Positions 16,836-25,549 are shown, counted from the stretch's first letter. The stretch is DNA of 64,000 bases from NORP240 sp965222175 (GCA_965222175.1 OZ244938.1:2232001-2296000), one strand, 5' to 3'. A program made the numbers and translations. The notes: generated from the sequence alone by a model not told the origin.

Positions 16836-17549
16836 TTACAGTGGAACCGCTCCGGCCTTGCGTGCCTGCGCAATCTGATCGGCGTATTTGGGCGTGAACT
16901 CACCCTGCTGCATGCGGTTGACCAAGGCGCGCAGATAGCCCAATGGCGAGCTGCGGATCGCTCCTGCTGCGATGGCTCCCGCCCATTCGTCGATCACCAT
17001 CTGCGCCAGCGGCTGGGTGAGTTCAGCGACCTGGCGCGTCGCGGGCGCCCGCAATTCGTCCGGCACCCAGTGGGAAAACTGCACGCCGTCTCGATCGAAT
17101 TCACGACGACTACCGCCGTAGGTATCAGTGGGTATTGTAGTTGTTGTCCTGCTTAGGTCTTTATCGGTATTAGGTAATGCTTCCGGCTTCACCGGACACG
17201 GCGCGGCCTTATCTGACTGGGCCATATCCGGTGAACCCGGATGTGGTGAATCCGGTATTTCGTGAACATAGTAAATTCCGCCACGCATGCGACCTTGCTC
17301 ATCGCGAGTACGTTCGTATCGAACATAGCCGGTCTCGCGCAGTTCCCTGAGTAGCTTGTAGATACCGTCGCGCCCTAAATCGCCGCGGCGTTGCAGATCT
17401 TTGATGAGCACCTTCCAGTCATCCGGCCGGGAAAGCAGATAGCCAAGCAGGCCCCGCGCTGCCCAGGACAGACGTGAATCTTCCACGGCGTCTTGATTGA
17501 TCGTCACAAAACGATAGCGCCGTGGCGCACGGATGATGGTATTACTCAT
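16836..17549 (-). CDS. Helix-turn-helix protein of the mobile-element replication type
   Basis: The protein has 237 residues. The N-terminal 100 (RYRFVTINQDAVEDSRLSWA, ARGLLGYLLSRPDDWKV, DLGRDGIYKLLRELRETGYV) form a winged-helix domain like those in replication proteins of phages and integrated islands. A linker of about 60 residues follows, then a helical C-terminal part (QPLAQMVIDEWAGAI, PLGYLRALVNRM) reminiscent of DnaD-like replication modules. Its ATG overlaps the stop of the upstream small HTH gene (ATGA), so the two form an operon. The hairpin-rich DNA downstream could be its target, but that is only a guess from position. The function is inferred from domain resemblance, and a purely regulatory role is possible. 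Confidence 0.6.
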   Translation of the reverse strand: MSNTIIRAPRRYRFVTINQDAVEDSRLSWAARGLLGYLLSRPDDWKVLIKDLQRRGDLGRDGIYKLLRELRETGYVRYERTRDEQGRMRGGIYYVHEIPDSPHPGSPDMAQSDKAAPCPVKPEALPNTDKDLSRTTTTIPTDTYGGSRREFDRDGVQFSHWVPDELRAPATRQVAELTQPLAQMVIDEWAGAIAAGAIRSSPLGYLRALVNRMQQGEFTPKYADQIAQARKAGAVPL

Positions 17550-17797
17550 GCTTCATCGTTACCGAGGATGATCCTTGCCACCTCCGAGGCCGGGTAATAC
17601 ACACGTCGACCGATCTTGCGACCGCAGGCCTTGAGTGATCGAGTCTGCTGGTCGCAGGGGTAACTGAGACTGTAACGCAGGCCACCCGTGGAGCGTCCCA
17701 GCAACTCGGCCAGTTGTGCTTGCGACATCAACAATCCAAAGCGCTCGGCCAGTTGATGTTCCAGTGTTACTGCACGCTTGTTTCCTGATGCTTGCAT
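17546..17797 (-). CDS. Small HTH DNA-binding protein of the island
   Basis: From ATG 17797 the protein has 83 residues; GGAGAGGAC lies about seven bases upstream, which favours this start over an in-frame one at 17842. The sequence LLMSQAQLAELLGRSTGGLRY looks like a helix-turn-helix, and IGRRVYYPASEVARIIL resembles the wing of excisionase/AlpA-like proteins that read out a DNA site. It precedes and overlaps the replication-type gene and diverges from the AlpA-like gene at 17967, with 169 bases of shared AT-rich control region between. It probably regulates island replication or excision. The exact family is not certain. Confidence 0.6.
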   Translation of the reverse strand: MQASGNKRAVTLEHQLAERFGLLMSQAQLAELLGRSTGGLRYSLSYPCDQQTRSLKACGRKIGRRVYYPASEVARIILGNDEA

Positions 17798-17966
17798 AAA
17801 CTGTCCTCTCCTTGCACAGGATTTGAAAACATCAGATTGCACAACACAGCATGTGTTTGCCAGAACATTATGTTTAGCAGTGCGGTAAACATTTATTTTT
17901 GATTTAGCAAATTACACAGTGTTAGTTTCACTGCATGTAATGCAACAACGATGAAGCGGCGCGAAC

Positions 17967-18233
17967 ATGAATCAGATCGAAATGCTCCTGAACGCGATCA
18001 ACAATCTGTCCCCGCGAATTCCGATTACAGTGGACTTGTGGTCCGTTAAGGAGATCGCCGCTTACCTGAAACGTTCCGAGGCGGTAGTGCGTGAACGCAT
18101 CACTGCCCTGCCCGGTTTCCCGCAGGCCATCCGGTTGCCGGTCGCTGGCAGCAAAGGCCGAGGGCAACCTTTGTGGAAGGCCAAAGAGGTGATCGCCTGG
18201 GCCGAGAAGCACCAGGAAAACCGCATCGCCTAG
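17967..18233 (+). CDS. AlpA-family excision regulator
   Basis: This 88-residue protein has the AlpA/excisionase winged-helix pattern: VDLWSVKEIAAYLKRSEAVVRERI (helix-turn-helix) followed by FPQAIRLP and PLWKAKEVIAWAEKH (strand and second helix). AlpA-like proteins activate the integrase gene or act as recombination directionality factors in tRNA-linked islands. It is the only rightward gene of the island in this window. It converges on the integrase gene and overlaps its end by four bases. It is transcribed divergently from the small HTH gene at 17797. The role in excision is inferred from family and position. Confidence 0.75.
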   Translation: MNQIEMLLNAINNLSPRIPITVDLWSVKEIAAYLKRSEAVVRERITALPGFPQAIRLPVAGSKGRGQPLWKAKEVIAWAEKHQENRIA

Positions 18234-19200
18234 TCAAGTTTAGCGGCCAGGTCTTTCACCGAGGGCGCATAATACACATTCTGCAGCGCTCGCAGATCGC
18301 GGTGCCCGCTGATGCGGGCAAGCTCCATCACATCGAACACCTTCGACAGCCTGGTAAGCGATTCGCGGCGCGTGTCATGAAAATGCAGGTCTTCAATCAG
18401 TACGCGTGCTTTCGCCTTGCGGAACAACGCATCCAGGCTGGCCGTCGACACATCGAACACAGTACCCTCCTCGCCATTCAAGGATCGCAGCTGCTCGATG
18501 ATACGACGCGCCTCGGCCGACAACGGCACGTCCCGCGCATAGCCATTCTTTGTCAGGGGCAAATGCACATGCCGCTCATTGACATGCTGCCATTCCAGGC
18601 TACAGATCTCACCTGCACGCATCGCCGTCTCGATGGCGAACAGATAAGCAGCACCCACGCGTGAAGAGATTGTTTCGGGCGGTGTGTCCCGGGAATATCC
18701 GAGTGCATGCAGTAGCTTTTCTGTTTCTTCTGTTGTCGGTCGCCGGGTGCGCGCCGCCGTGGGTGGCGGTCGCCTCACATCGCTGACCGGGTTGACGCGC
18801 AACCAGCCCCACTCGCGCCGCGCCACCGAACAGGCATGCGAGAGGATTGTCATCTCCCGCTCCACTGTCGAACCCGAGACCTGCTTCAGTCGCCGATATC
18901 GGTCGGCGCGAGCATGCGCAGCGATACCTCGGCGACCGAATCGCGGAGAATGACGTTGATCATCTTCTGCTCCCGCGCGCCGCCGCGCTTTTGAATACTG
19001 ACCTCGCGGCTATAGCGTTCAAGCAAATCACGGAACGGCTTGTTTGGGATCTTGCCGGCGGAGTCTTCCCGCAACCGGGTCTCTTCCTGCGCAGCCCAGG
19101 CCTGGGCTTCCCGCTTGGTGGTGAATGTCGCCGATGTGCGCGTGCCCTTGATGCACACCTCAGCGCGCCAACCCCCGCTCCGTTTTCTGAATGTAGCCAT
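18230..19200 (-). pseudogene. int: Tyrosine site-specific integrase, broken by a frameshift
   Basis: Two frames together make one integrase. The first runs from ATG 19200 (AGGGGAT upstream) with an N-terminal SAM-like arm-binding domain (RKRSGGWRAEVCIKG, FRDLLERYSREVS) to a stop at about 18886. The second, in another frame, continues with RYRRLKQVSGSTVEREM and carries the catalytic domain to 18230: Arg in TAMRAGEICSLEW, His-x-x-Arg in LHFHDTRRESLTRL, a later SGHRDL and the Tyr in NVYYAP. The reading shifts in the short stretch around 18892-18900, consistent with a single-base change. Programmed frameshifting is not expected for this family, so this is either a mutation that fixed the island in place or a sequence error. 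It sits next to the tRNA-Leu 3' end, as island integrases do. Confidence 0.85.
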
Positions 19201-19216
19201 ACGCGATCCCCTTCGA

Positions 19217-19246
19217 TTTACGCCAATGGCGTATATTTGGCGTAAA
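19217..19246. promoter_or_regulatory. Palindromic operator upstream of the integrase
   Basis: Perfect 10-base inverted arms TTTACGCCAA (19217-19226) and TTGGCGTAAA (19237-19246) flank a 10-base spacer that itself contains TGGCGTA. The palindrome starts 17 bases upstream of the integrase ATG. It is a likely binding site for an island regulator or for the integrase itself; which protein binds is not known. Confidence 0.5.
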
Positions 19247-19276
19247 GGAATCATACAACAAGCGGGAAAAAGAGGG

Positions 19277-19329
19277 TTAACGTACTGAACGAAAAACTGG
19301 ATTACGTGCTAACCAATTGTTTTAACGTA
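19277..19329. repeat. Repeated TTAACGTA motifs between integrase and tRNA-Leu
   Basis: TTAACGTA occurs at 19277-19284 and 19322-19329, with a partial copy ATTACGTG near 19301. Short direct repeats between an integrase gene and its tRNA attachment site are often integrase arm-binding sites. That role is an inference from position. Confidence 0.35.
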
Positions 19330-19377
19330 AGAAATGTTAAGAAGTGGCAAGAAGCGCAAAGTATTGATTTTAGATAA

Positions 19378-19464
19378 TGGTGCCCGGGACCGGAATCGAA
19401 CCGGTACGGAGTTTCCTCCGAGGGATTTTAAGTCCCTTGCGTCTACCAATTTCGCCACCCGGGC
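19378..19464 (-). tRNA. leuZ: tRNA-Leu (anticodon TAA), island attachment target
   Basis: The 87-nt gene starts GCCCGGG and ends with its pairing arm CCCGGGC, a discriminator A and an encoded CCA. The anticodon loop CTTAAAA gives anticodon TAA, and the long variable arm typical of leucine tRNA is present. The T-loop GGTTCGATTCC is standard. It is the third tRNA after Gly and Cys, as in the glyW-cysT-leuZ cluster of E. coli. Its 3' end faces the integrase, so the island junction most likely lies inside its last bases, which the island restored. I see no terminator between it and the integrase. Confidence 0.97.
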
Positions 19465-19717
19465 ATGGGAAAGGGATGGCCTTGCGTTGTCTGGTGCACC
19501 TGGAATTGATTCCCCGATTCAGCCCAGCCGTCTGACACACTACCCCGCTGGCGGATGACCGGGTATTTAATCAGGGGTGGCTGGCTCGTTTCCATTCCAT
19601 TTCGATGACACATTCACCCCTGGCCGGACTGAACCGGGACATCTGACCCGTTATAGACGGGGCGGATCGTGTCAGTGTTGGCGGGCATGTCGGCACGGCG
19701 GTGCGTCGGGATTGAAA

Positions 19718-19791
19718 TGGAGGCTGGAGTCGGAATCGAACCGGCGTACACGGAGTTGCAGTCCGCTGCATAACCACTCTGCCATCCAGCC
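19718..19791 (-). tRNA. cysT: tRNA-Cys (anticodon GCA)
   Basis: The 74-nt gene has acceptor arm GGCTGGA pairing with TCCAGCC, followed by TCCA with the CCA encoded. The anticodon loop CTGCAAC gives anticodon GCA for cysteine, and the T-loop is GGTTCGATTCC. It lies between tRNA-Gly and tRNA-Leu on the same strand, probably in one precursor transcript. Confidence 0.97.
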
Positions 19792-19805
19792 TTGGAATCG
19801 TTTTT

Positions 19806-19935
19806 CCTGGTCTTGTTGTCTGTATTCTGATTACTTGCTTTTATTTATTACTTATTGCTGATTACTTATCGCTGCTTACTTGCTGCTGGTTATTTCCTGT
19901 TGCCGGCTACTTACTGTTGTCGGTTACTGTCTGTC
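19806..19935. repeat. Low-complexity degenerate repeat in the tRNA spacer
   Basis: About 130 bases between tRNA-Cys and tRNA-Gly are built from loose variants of TTACTTGCTG and GATTACTTATCGCTG on the plus strand. The transcribed strand is therefore rich in A and G (AAGTAATCAG-like units) and probably unstructured. It may serve as a cleavage spacer in the tRNA precursor. A similar AGTAAGTAATCAG wording occurs in the rne leader near 37819. Confidence 0.5.
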
Positions 19936-20080
19936 AGGTCATGCCGACGTGGGTATCCGGTCCCGACGGGCTCCGGATCAATGACCTGGATGACTACCCA
20001 TGCACCGCGCCAGGCCATGAATTACTGGCCTGTATTCTGCTCATGAGAATGGGTCCTGCTGGCCGTGAGGGTAGTGGAAT

Positions 20081-20156
<76 letters not shown>

Positions 20157-20261
20157 TTGATCAAGGGCGCCTATTCTACTGCCTAACCCTTTGAAGTCAA
20201 GATACTTTGGCGCACTTCGAAGCAGTTTGCTGCATCACCGCGGCAGATTGTGACTGATTCC

Positions 20262-20837
20262 CTACATTCCCTCCAGCTTGTCCTGTTCCGGGGCCAGTTT
20301 GCCCCAGGCGCTGCGGAAGTACATGGCCATGGAATACAGGCTGAGGGCCGCCGCGATGTAGATCAGCACATAGCCAGCCTGCCAGAAAATGGCGGGTCCG
20401 GCCGGGTCGCTGGCCAGCAGGATAATAATGGCGATCATCTGCACCGTGGTCTTCACCTTGCCGGCAAAGGCAACGGCCACGGCGTCCCGCTGCCCGCGGC
20501 TGGCCATCCATTCCCGCAGCGCCGACACCAGGATTTCCCGACCGACGATGATGCTCACCGGCAGAATGAACCAGACCGTGGAGTAGTTGGCCACCAGCAG
20601 GACCAGCACCAGGGCAACCAGCAGCTTGTCCGCCACCGGGTCCAGGAAGGCGCCGAACTCCGAGGTCTGGTTCAACCGGCGGGCCAGGTAGCCGTCCAGC
20701 CAGTCGCTGATGCTGGCGGCGGTGAACACGCCGGCGGCCCACAGGTAGTGGCCGGGGAACTGGGCGAAATACAGCACCACCACCACCGGTACCAGGGCGA
20801 TTCGAATTAAAGTTACTGTATTGGCCAGGTTGGTCAT
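20262..20837 (-). CDS. pgsA: CDP-diacylglycerol-glycerol-3-phosphate 3-phosphatidyltransferase
   Basis: This 191-residue inner-membrane enzyme makes phosphatidylglycerol phosphate, the first step to phosphatidylglycerol and cardiolipin. It carries the CDP-alcohol phosphotransferase signature D-G-x2-A-R-x8-G-x3-D-x3-D as SDWLDGYLARRLNQ and SEFGAFLDPVADK. Several hydrophobic segments follow (LLVALVLVLLVAN, IIILLASD, AGYVLIYIAAALSLY). Length and start match the family. It lies 15 bases after uvrC on the same strand and upstream of the three tRNA genes, a conserved order in gammaproteobacteria that supports the call. Confidence 0.97.
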   Translation of the reverse strand: MTNLANTVTLIRIALVPVVVVLYFAQFPGHYLWAAGVFTAASISDWLDGYLARRLNQTSEFGAFLDPVADKLLVALVLVLLVANYSTVWFILPVSIIVGREILVSALREWMASRGQRDAVAVAFAGKVKTTVQMIAIIILLASDPAGPAIFWQAGYVLIYIAAALSLYSMAMYFRSAWGKLAPEQDKLEGM

Positions 20838-20852
20838 GGGGGCAAATTATGC

Positions 20853-22727
20853 CTAGTCGTGATGCAGGTGGCTATAGATGGTTGCTGCAAGTTTGCTGCT
20901 GATGCCGCGTACCCTGGCCAGGTCTGCTTCACTGGCCCGCTGAATGCCTTGTTGACCCCCGAAGTGCTTTAAAAGTTCCCGGCGCCGCTTGGGTCCCAGG
21001 CCGGGAATCTGTTCCAGCGTGGACTGTCGCCGGGCTTTCTCCCGCTGGGCCCGGTGACCGGTAATGGCGAAACGATGGGCCTCGTCCCTCACCTGCTGCA
21101 GCAGGTGCAGGGCCGCCGAGTCGGTGCCCAGGACGATCTCCTTCAGGTAGCCTTCGCTGTCAGCCAGGTACAGGGTTTCCTGGCCGGCTCGGCGACTGAT
21201 GCCCTTGGCGATGCCCAGCAGGGTGATACCCGGCAGCTGGTAATCGGCCAGCGCCTCCAGGGCCTGGGTCAACTGCCCTTTGCCGCCGTCGATCAACAGG
21301 ATGTCCGGTACCTTGGCCATGCCCCCCTCCTCGCCGCGGGACAGCCTGGCAAAGCGCCGCTGCAGGGCCTGGAGCATGGCACCGTAGTCGTCCCCCGGGG
21401 TGACGTCCTTGATGTTGAAACGCCGGTAGTCGGCCTTTACCGGGCCGTTGACATCAAACACCACGCAGGATGCCACGGTTTTTTCACCCCCGGTATGACT
21501 GATATCAAAACATTCGATGCGGCCGGGCAGCTCCGGCAGTTGCAGTGCGTCCTGCAACAGTTGAAAGCGCTTCTGCAGGTTCTGCCGGTTGCTGACATAA
21601 CCGGTCAGGGCGGCGCCGGCATTGGTGGTGGCCAGTTCCAGCCAGCGGGCCCGATGACCCCTCACCCTGTGGACCAGTTTCACCTTGCGGGTGGCACAGT
21701 AGCCCAGGGCCGCCGCCAGTTGCTCATGATCCTCCGGCAGGTGGCTGACGATGATCTCGGCGGGAATGTTGTGTGACCGGCTGCCCTCGGTATCCCGCAG
21801 GTAGTACTGCCCGATGAAAGCAGAAAGAAGTTGAGCTTCACTCTCCACCAGCTTGATCTTCGGGTAAAAATTCTTGCTGCCGATAATCCGGCCGGCGCGG
21901 GAGTAGATGACATGCACGCAGCAGTAAGGTGGCTGGATCGACGCCGCGAGAATGTCCGCGTCGGCGCCCTGGTTGGCGACATGCTGCTGTTCCTGGATGC
22001 GCCGCAGATCGATGATCTGGTCCCGCAGCCGGGCTGCTTTTTCGAAATCCAGGTCCGCCGCCGCCTGCTCCATGGTGGCCGACAGTTCCCGGGTCAGGTC
22101 GTCGCTTTTGCCCTCCAGGAACATCTGCGAGTAGTGCACGTCACGGGCATAGTCCCCGGGGGATATCAGGCCCACGCAGGGGGCGGTGCAGCGCTGGATC
22201 TGGTACTGCAGGCAGGGCCGGGACCGATTGCGGAAATAGCTGTCTTCACATTGCCTTACGCGAAATACCTTCTGCAGAATCTGCAATGTGTCCCGGGTGG
22301 CGTGGGCACTGGGATAGGGCCCGTACAGGGAGCCGCGACGCTTGCGGCTGCCGCGGTAAAAGGCCAGGCGGGGGTATTGGTCGTGATCGGTGAGCAGGAT
22401 ATAGGGGTAGGACTTATCATCCCGCAGCTGAATGTTATAGGCGGGCTTGTGGGCCTTGATCAGGCTCTGTTCCAGCAGCAGGGCCTCGGTTTCACTGGCG
22501 GTGATGGTGACGTCGATATCGGCGACCTTGTTGACCATGGCCAGGGTCTTGGTGGTCAGGCCGCTGGCCCGGAAGTAACTGCTGACGCGGTTCTTCAGAT
22601 TGCGGGCCTTGCCGACATAGAGCACCTTGCCCTGCCCGTCCAGCATCCGGTAGACGCCGGGTCGGGACGTCAGGGTCTGCAGGAACGCCTGGTGATCGAA
22701 GGGTTGTGGTTCAGCGCTGTCGGACAT
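20853..22727 (-). CDS. uvrC: UvrABC excision nuclease subunit C
   Basis: From ATG 22727 the protein has 624 residues, near the usual 610. It makes both incisions around DNA lesions in nucleotide excision repair. In order there are a GIY-YIG nuclease domain (RPGVYRMLDG, VLYVGKARNLKNRV), a UVR domain for UvrB contact (EQAAADLDFEKAARLRDQI), the RNase H-like nuclease domain (IECFDISHTGGEKTVASCVV, DILLIDGGKGQL), and C-terminal helix-hairpin-helix repeats (IPGLGPKRRRELLKHFG, VRGISSKLAATIY). An in-frame start 34 codons earlier adds only a proline- and glycine-rich stretch not seen in the family. It is followed by pgsA and preceded by uvrY, but a terminator separates it from uvrY. Confidence 0.97.
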   Translation of the reverse strand: MSDSAEPQPFDHQAFLQTLTSRPGVYRMLDGQGKVLYVGKARNLKNRVSSYFRASGLTTKTLAMVNKVADIDVTITASETEALLLEQSLIKAHKPAYNIQLRDDKSYPYILLTDHDQYPRLAFYRGSRKRRGSLYGPYPSAHATRDTLQILQKVFRVRQCEDSYFRNRSRPCLQYQIQRCTAPCVGLISPGDYARDVHYSQMFLEGKSDDLTRELSATMEQAAADLDFEKAARLRDQIIDLRRIQEQQHVANQGADADILAASIQPPYCCVHVIYSRAGRIIGSKNFYPKIKLVESEAQLLSAFIGQYYLRDTEGSRSHNIPAEIIVSHLPEDHEQLAAALGYCATRKVKLVHRVRGHRARWLELATTNAGAALTGYVSNRQNLQKRFQLLQDALQLPELPGRIECFDISHTGGEKTVASCVVFDVNGPVKADYRRFNIKDVTPGDDYGAMLQALQRRFARLSRGEEGGMAKVPDILLIDGGKGQLTQALEALADYQLPGITLLGIAKGISRRAGQETLYLADSEGYLKEIVLGTDSAALHLLQQVRDEAHRFAITGHRAQREKARRQSTLEQIPGLGPKRRRELLKHFGGQQGIQRASEADLARVRGISSKLAATIYSHLHHD

Positions 22728-22860
22728 GTCCAGCCAGTATGCCGTGAAAAAACCTGCACCGGCAGGTCCGGGAATCCTGCCAGGTATCCGCCCCGGGACA
22801 GTCCGGGCCGGGTACCGGCGCGGGCTCACTGCGGTGCCGGGCCATTATACGCCAGAAAAA

Positions 22861-22895
22861 GAAAGGCCCCCGGGCACAGCCCGGGAGCCTTTCTG
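22861..22895 (-). terminator. Rho-independent terminator after uvrY
   Basis: A GC-rich hairpin with arms close to AAAGGCCCCCGGGC and CCCGGGAGCCTTT is followed, read leftward, by a T-rich tail (TTTCTTTTTC). It lies 15 bases past the uvrY stop and should limit read-through from uvrY into uvrC. Confidence 0.85.
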
Positions 22896-22909
22896 TTGAT
22901 CCGCCGGTT

Positions 22910-23656
22910 TCAGCCCAGCTGGCGCTGTTCACCGTAGGCGATATAGTCTTCGGAAGTTTCGCAGACGCCGTTCTTCATGGCCAGGATGGTCAGCTCCACG
23001 TCACTCTTGATGCCCAGTTTTTCGAATATCCGGTACCGGTAGGTATACACCGTCTTGGGACTGATATTCAGCAACTCGGCGATGGCACTGACCTTGCTGC
23101 CATCGGACAGGGCCATGGCAATCTGCAGTTCCCGCTTGGACAGCCGGTCGAACAGCACCTTGCGTCGCACGCCTCCCCTGCTCTTTTTGGCGAAGGGATC
23201 GGTACCCAGCTTGGTGGCCACGGACGGCGTGACGTAATGCTGTCCGGCGTAGACCTTGCGAATGGCCAGCAACAGCTCGTCCACGCCACCGCTCTTGGTA
23301 ATAAACGCCCGGGCGCCTGCCGCCAGCATCCGTGACGGGATCACGCCCACGTCGATGGAGGACATGCCCACCACCCGGGCCAGGGCATTGCGCTGAATAA
23401 TCCGCTGGGTCGCTTCAATACCGCCGATTCCCGGCATCTTGACATCCATGAGGATGACATCCGGGGTGATCTGTTCCAGCATCTCCATTGCCTGTTCGCC
23501 GCTCTCGGCACAACCGATAACATCGATATCCGCCTCGTCGGCCAGCAGGCGGGCCAGACCCTCGGTAACCAGCTTGTGATCGTCGACCAGCAGTACCTTG
23601 ATTTTCGAGGGGTCTGACGGAGTGTCCGGCTGTTTAGTGAAATCTCGTATATCCAT
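22910..23656 (-). CDS. uvrY: GacA/UvrY-family response regulator
   Basis: The protein has 248 residues: a receiver domain (VLLVDDHKLV, phosphorylatable Asp71 in DVILMDVKMPG, Lys in FITKSGG) and a LuxR/NarL-type helix-turn-helix (LSKRELQIAMALSDG, LNISPKTVYTYRYRIFEKLGI). Paired with a BarA/GacS sensor kinase, this family switches on small RNAs that bind CsrA/RsmA and so controls carbon use, motility and secondary metabolism. Position next to uvrC is the family hallmark. The protein is some 30 residues longer than E. coli UvrY, with about 18 extra N-terminal residues and a C-terminal tail (ETSEDYIAYGEQRQLG). The sensor gene is not in the window. Confidence 0.93.
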   Translation of the reverse strand: MDIRDFTKQPDTPSDPSKIKVLLVDDHKLVTEGLARLLADEADIDVIGCAESGEQAMEMLEQITPDVILMDVKMPGIGGIEATQRIIQRNALARVVGMSSIDVGVIPSRMLAAGARAFITKSGGVDELLLAIRKVYAGQHYVTPSVATKLGTDPFAKKSRGGVRRKVLFDRLSKRELQIAMALSDGSKVSAIAELLNISPKTVYTYRYRIFEKLGIKSDVELTILAMKNGVCETSEDYIAYGEQRQLG

Positions 23657-23872
23657 CTGTTCTTCCAGGGGTTGTTATCGTTGTCAGAAACGACATCCCT
23701 GCCACTGTGTTGCCTGTCCTTGCCGCTGGCCGATAGTGACGCCGCAAGGCGGGGGTGCCGGCAATGCTGTCACAGTAGCATAAACCGGGGAAATCACATA
23801 ATTTCAAAATTGAAATCGCCCTGCCGCCGCGCCTATCACCCTAACTATCGGTAGTTTACGGCTTTGCTGTAA

Positions 23873-24901
23873 TCAGATTATCCGCACCTCCGGCTCCAGG
23901 GTAATGCCGAAGCCGTCCATCACCGATTGCTGCATATCCCGGGCCAGGGACACTACCTGGGCACCCGTGGCGCCGCCGTAATTGACAATGACCACCGCCT
24001 GCTCCCGGTGCACGCCCAGTGCACCCCGGCGCTTGCCCTTCCAGCCGGCCTGATCCAGCAGCCAGGCCGCCGGCACCTTGACCTGGCCCGGCTTCCCGTC
24101 GGCCACCGGGAATTCCGGCACCTGGTCGAAGCGTTCACGCAGTGCGTCCCGGGTTCCGGCATCGATGACCGGGTTCTTGAAAAAACTGCCGCAGTTGGGC
24201 AGTACCGCCGGATCCGGCAGCTTCCGCCGGCGAATGGCCATCACCGCCGCCGCCACGTCCGCCGGCGTGGGTGCCGACGACGCGTCACGGGCGGCGAGTT
24301 CCTCCTGCAGGGCTCCGTAGCTGGTGTTCACCGCCGGTTCGCCATGCAGTTCCAGGGTCACCGAGGTAATGATCAGTTCACCAGGGCGTCCGTGCTTGAA
24401 CACGCTGTCCCGGTAACCGAAGCGGCAGTCGCTACGGTCGAAGGTCCAGATATCCCCGGAATTGACTTCCAGGGCAGTCAGTTCCACGAAGACATCCGCC
24501 AGCTCGACGCCGTAGGCGCCGATGTTCTGCATCGGCGCCGCGCCTACCGTTCCCGGAATTAACACAAGGTTTTCAATGCCATAAAATCCATGCTTGAGGC
24601 AGAACATGACAAACCCGTGCCAGTTCTCCCCGGCTCCCACCCGCAGCCGATGACGCTCCCCCGCACCGGGATCCACGGCGATTCCGGGAATTGCCATGTG
24701 CACAACCAGGCCTGGGTAGTCATCGGTGAACAGGATATTGCTGCCCCCGCCCAGGATCAGCAGGGGCAGTTGTTCGTCCTGGGCGTATTCCAGGGCCGGA
24801 ATCAGCTCCCGCACATCGGTAATCTCGACGAATGCCCGGGTCCTGGCCGGCACGGCGAAGGTGGTCAGGGCAGCCAGGTCGAAGTCTTCCAGAATCTGCA
24901 T
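23873..24901 (-). CDS. murB: UDP-N-acetylenolpyruvoylglucosamine reductase
   Basis: This 342-residue cytoplasmic flavoenzyme reduces UDP-GlcNAc-enolpyruvate to UDP-MurNAc with NADPH, the second committed step of peptidoglycan synthesis. The FAD-binding domain shows LPLLILGGGSNILF and LIPGTVGAAPMQNIGAYGVE. The C-terminal domain has FGYRDSVFKHG, with the catalytic-site Tyr-Arg, and NCGSFFKNPVI with the catalytic Ser. Length and layout are of the E. coli type. It is the last gene of a leftward group after the tyrosine phosphatase gene, with a 69-base gap. The 216-base region between its stop and uvrY holds no gene. Confidence 0.97.
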   Translation of the reverse strand: MQILEDFDLAALTTFAVPARTRAFVEITDVRELIPALEYAQDEQLPLLILGGGSNILFTDDYPGLVVHMAIPGIAVDPGAGERHRLRVGAGENWHGFVMFCLKHGFYGIENLVLIPGTVGAAPMQNIGAYGVELADVFVELTALEVNSGDIWTFDRSDCRFGYRDSVFKHGRPGELIITSVTLELHGEPAVNTSYGALQEELAARDASSAPTPADVAAAVMAIRRRKLPDPAVLPNCGSFFKNPVIDAGTRDALRERFDQVPEFPVADGKPGQVKVPAAWLLDQAGWKGKRRGALGVHREQAVVIVNYGGATGAQVVSLARDMQQSVMDGFGITLEPEVRII

Positions 24902-24970
24902 GAATGGCGTGCTTTTCAGGAATCATGCCGACAGGTCTTCCCGCCGGAGTAAGGTTCGAAGGTGTTGTCG

Positions 24971-25549
24971 TCAGGCGCGAAAATGGCGTTCCACCAGTGC
25001 TTCCAGCAGCCGGTCCGCGGCTTCCTCCACCATGTCCAGCACCAGCTCGAAGCCCTCGCTGCCGCTGTTGTAGGGGTCCGGCACCTCGACTTCCGGGCGC
25101 TGGGAGTAGTCAAGAAACAGCTGAATCTGACAGTCGGCATCGGCGGGTCGGCGTGCCTCAAGGTCAGCCAGGTTGTCCCTGTCCATGGCCAGCAGGTAGT
25201 CGAAGTCAAAGAAATCGGCCTCCCTCACCTGTCGCGCCACCAGGTCTTCAAGCCGGTAACCGCGGGCCCGAGCCGCCCTGGTCGTGCGGTGATCCGGCGG
25301 CTTGCCCACGTGCCAGTCACCGGTACCGGCAGAGTCCACCCGTATGCTGTCCTGCAGGTTGCGGGCAGCGATACGCTGCTGCAGCACACCGTGGGCCGTG
25401 GGTGACCGGCAGATATTGCCCAGGCAGACCAGCAGCACACCAACCGGCGCCGGTTGGTTGCCTGCCGCCCGGCTGTCACTTTTCCCGGCAGCGATGTCCC
25501 TGCCTTTTTCTGCAGCCGGTGACGACGCCCGGTCGGACGTCACGCTCAT
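24971..25549 (-). CDS. Low-molecular-weight protein-tyrosine phosphatase
   Basis: The protein has 192 residues. Its active-site loop is VCLGNICRSP, a C-x5-R motif with Cys42 and Arg48, and the general acid lies in VPDPYNSG near the C-terminus. Such enzymes remove phosphate from tyrosine, in bacteria often from exopolysaccharide kinases. The first 36 or so residues (Ala-, Ser- and Lys-rich) are an extension not usual in the family. They are kept because ATG 25549 overlaps the kdsB stop by four bases, giving translational coupling; a later internal start cannot be excluded. The position between kdsB and murB is conserved in Pseudomonas-like genomes. Confidence 0.92.
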   Translation of the reverse strand: MSVTSDRASSPAAEKGRDIAAGKSDSRAAGNQPAPVGVLLVCLGNICRSPTAHGVLQQRIAARNLQDSIRVDSAGTGDWHVGKPPDHRTTRAARARGYRLEDLVARQVREADFFDFDYLLAMDRDNLADLEARRPADADCQIQLFLDYSQRPEVEVPDPYNSGSEGFELVLDMVEEAADRLLEALVERHFRA

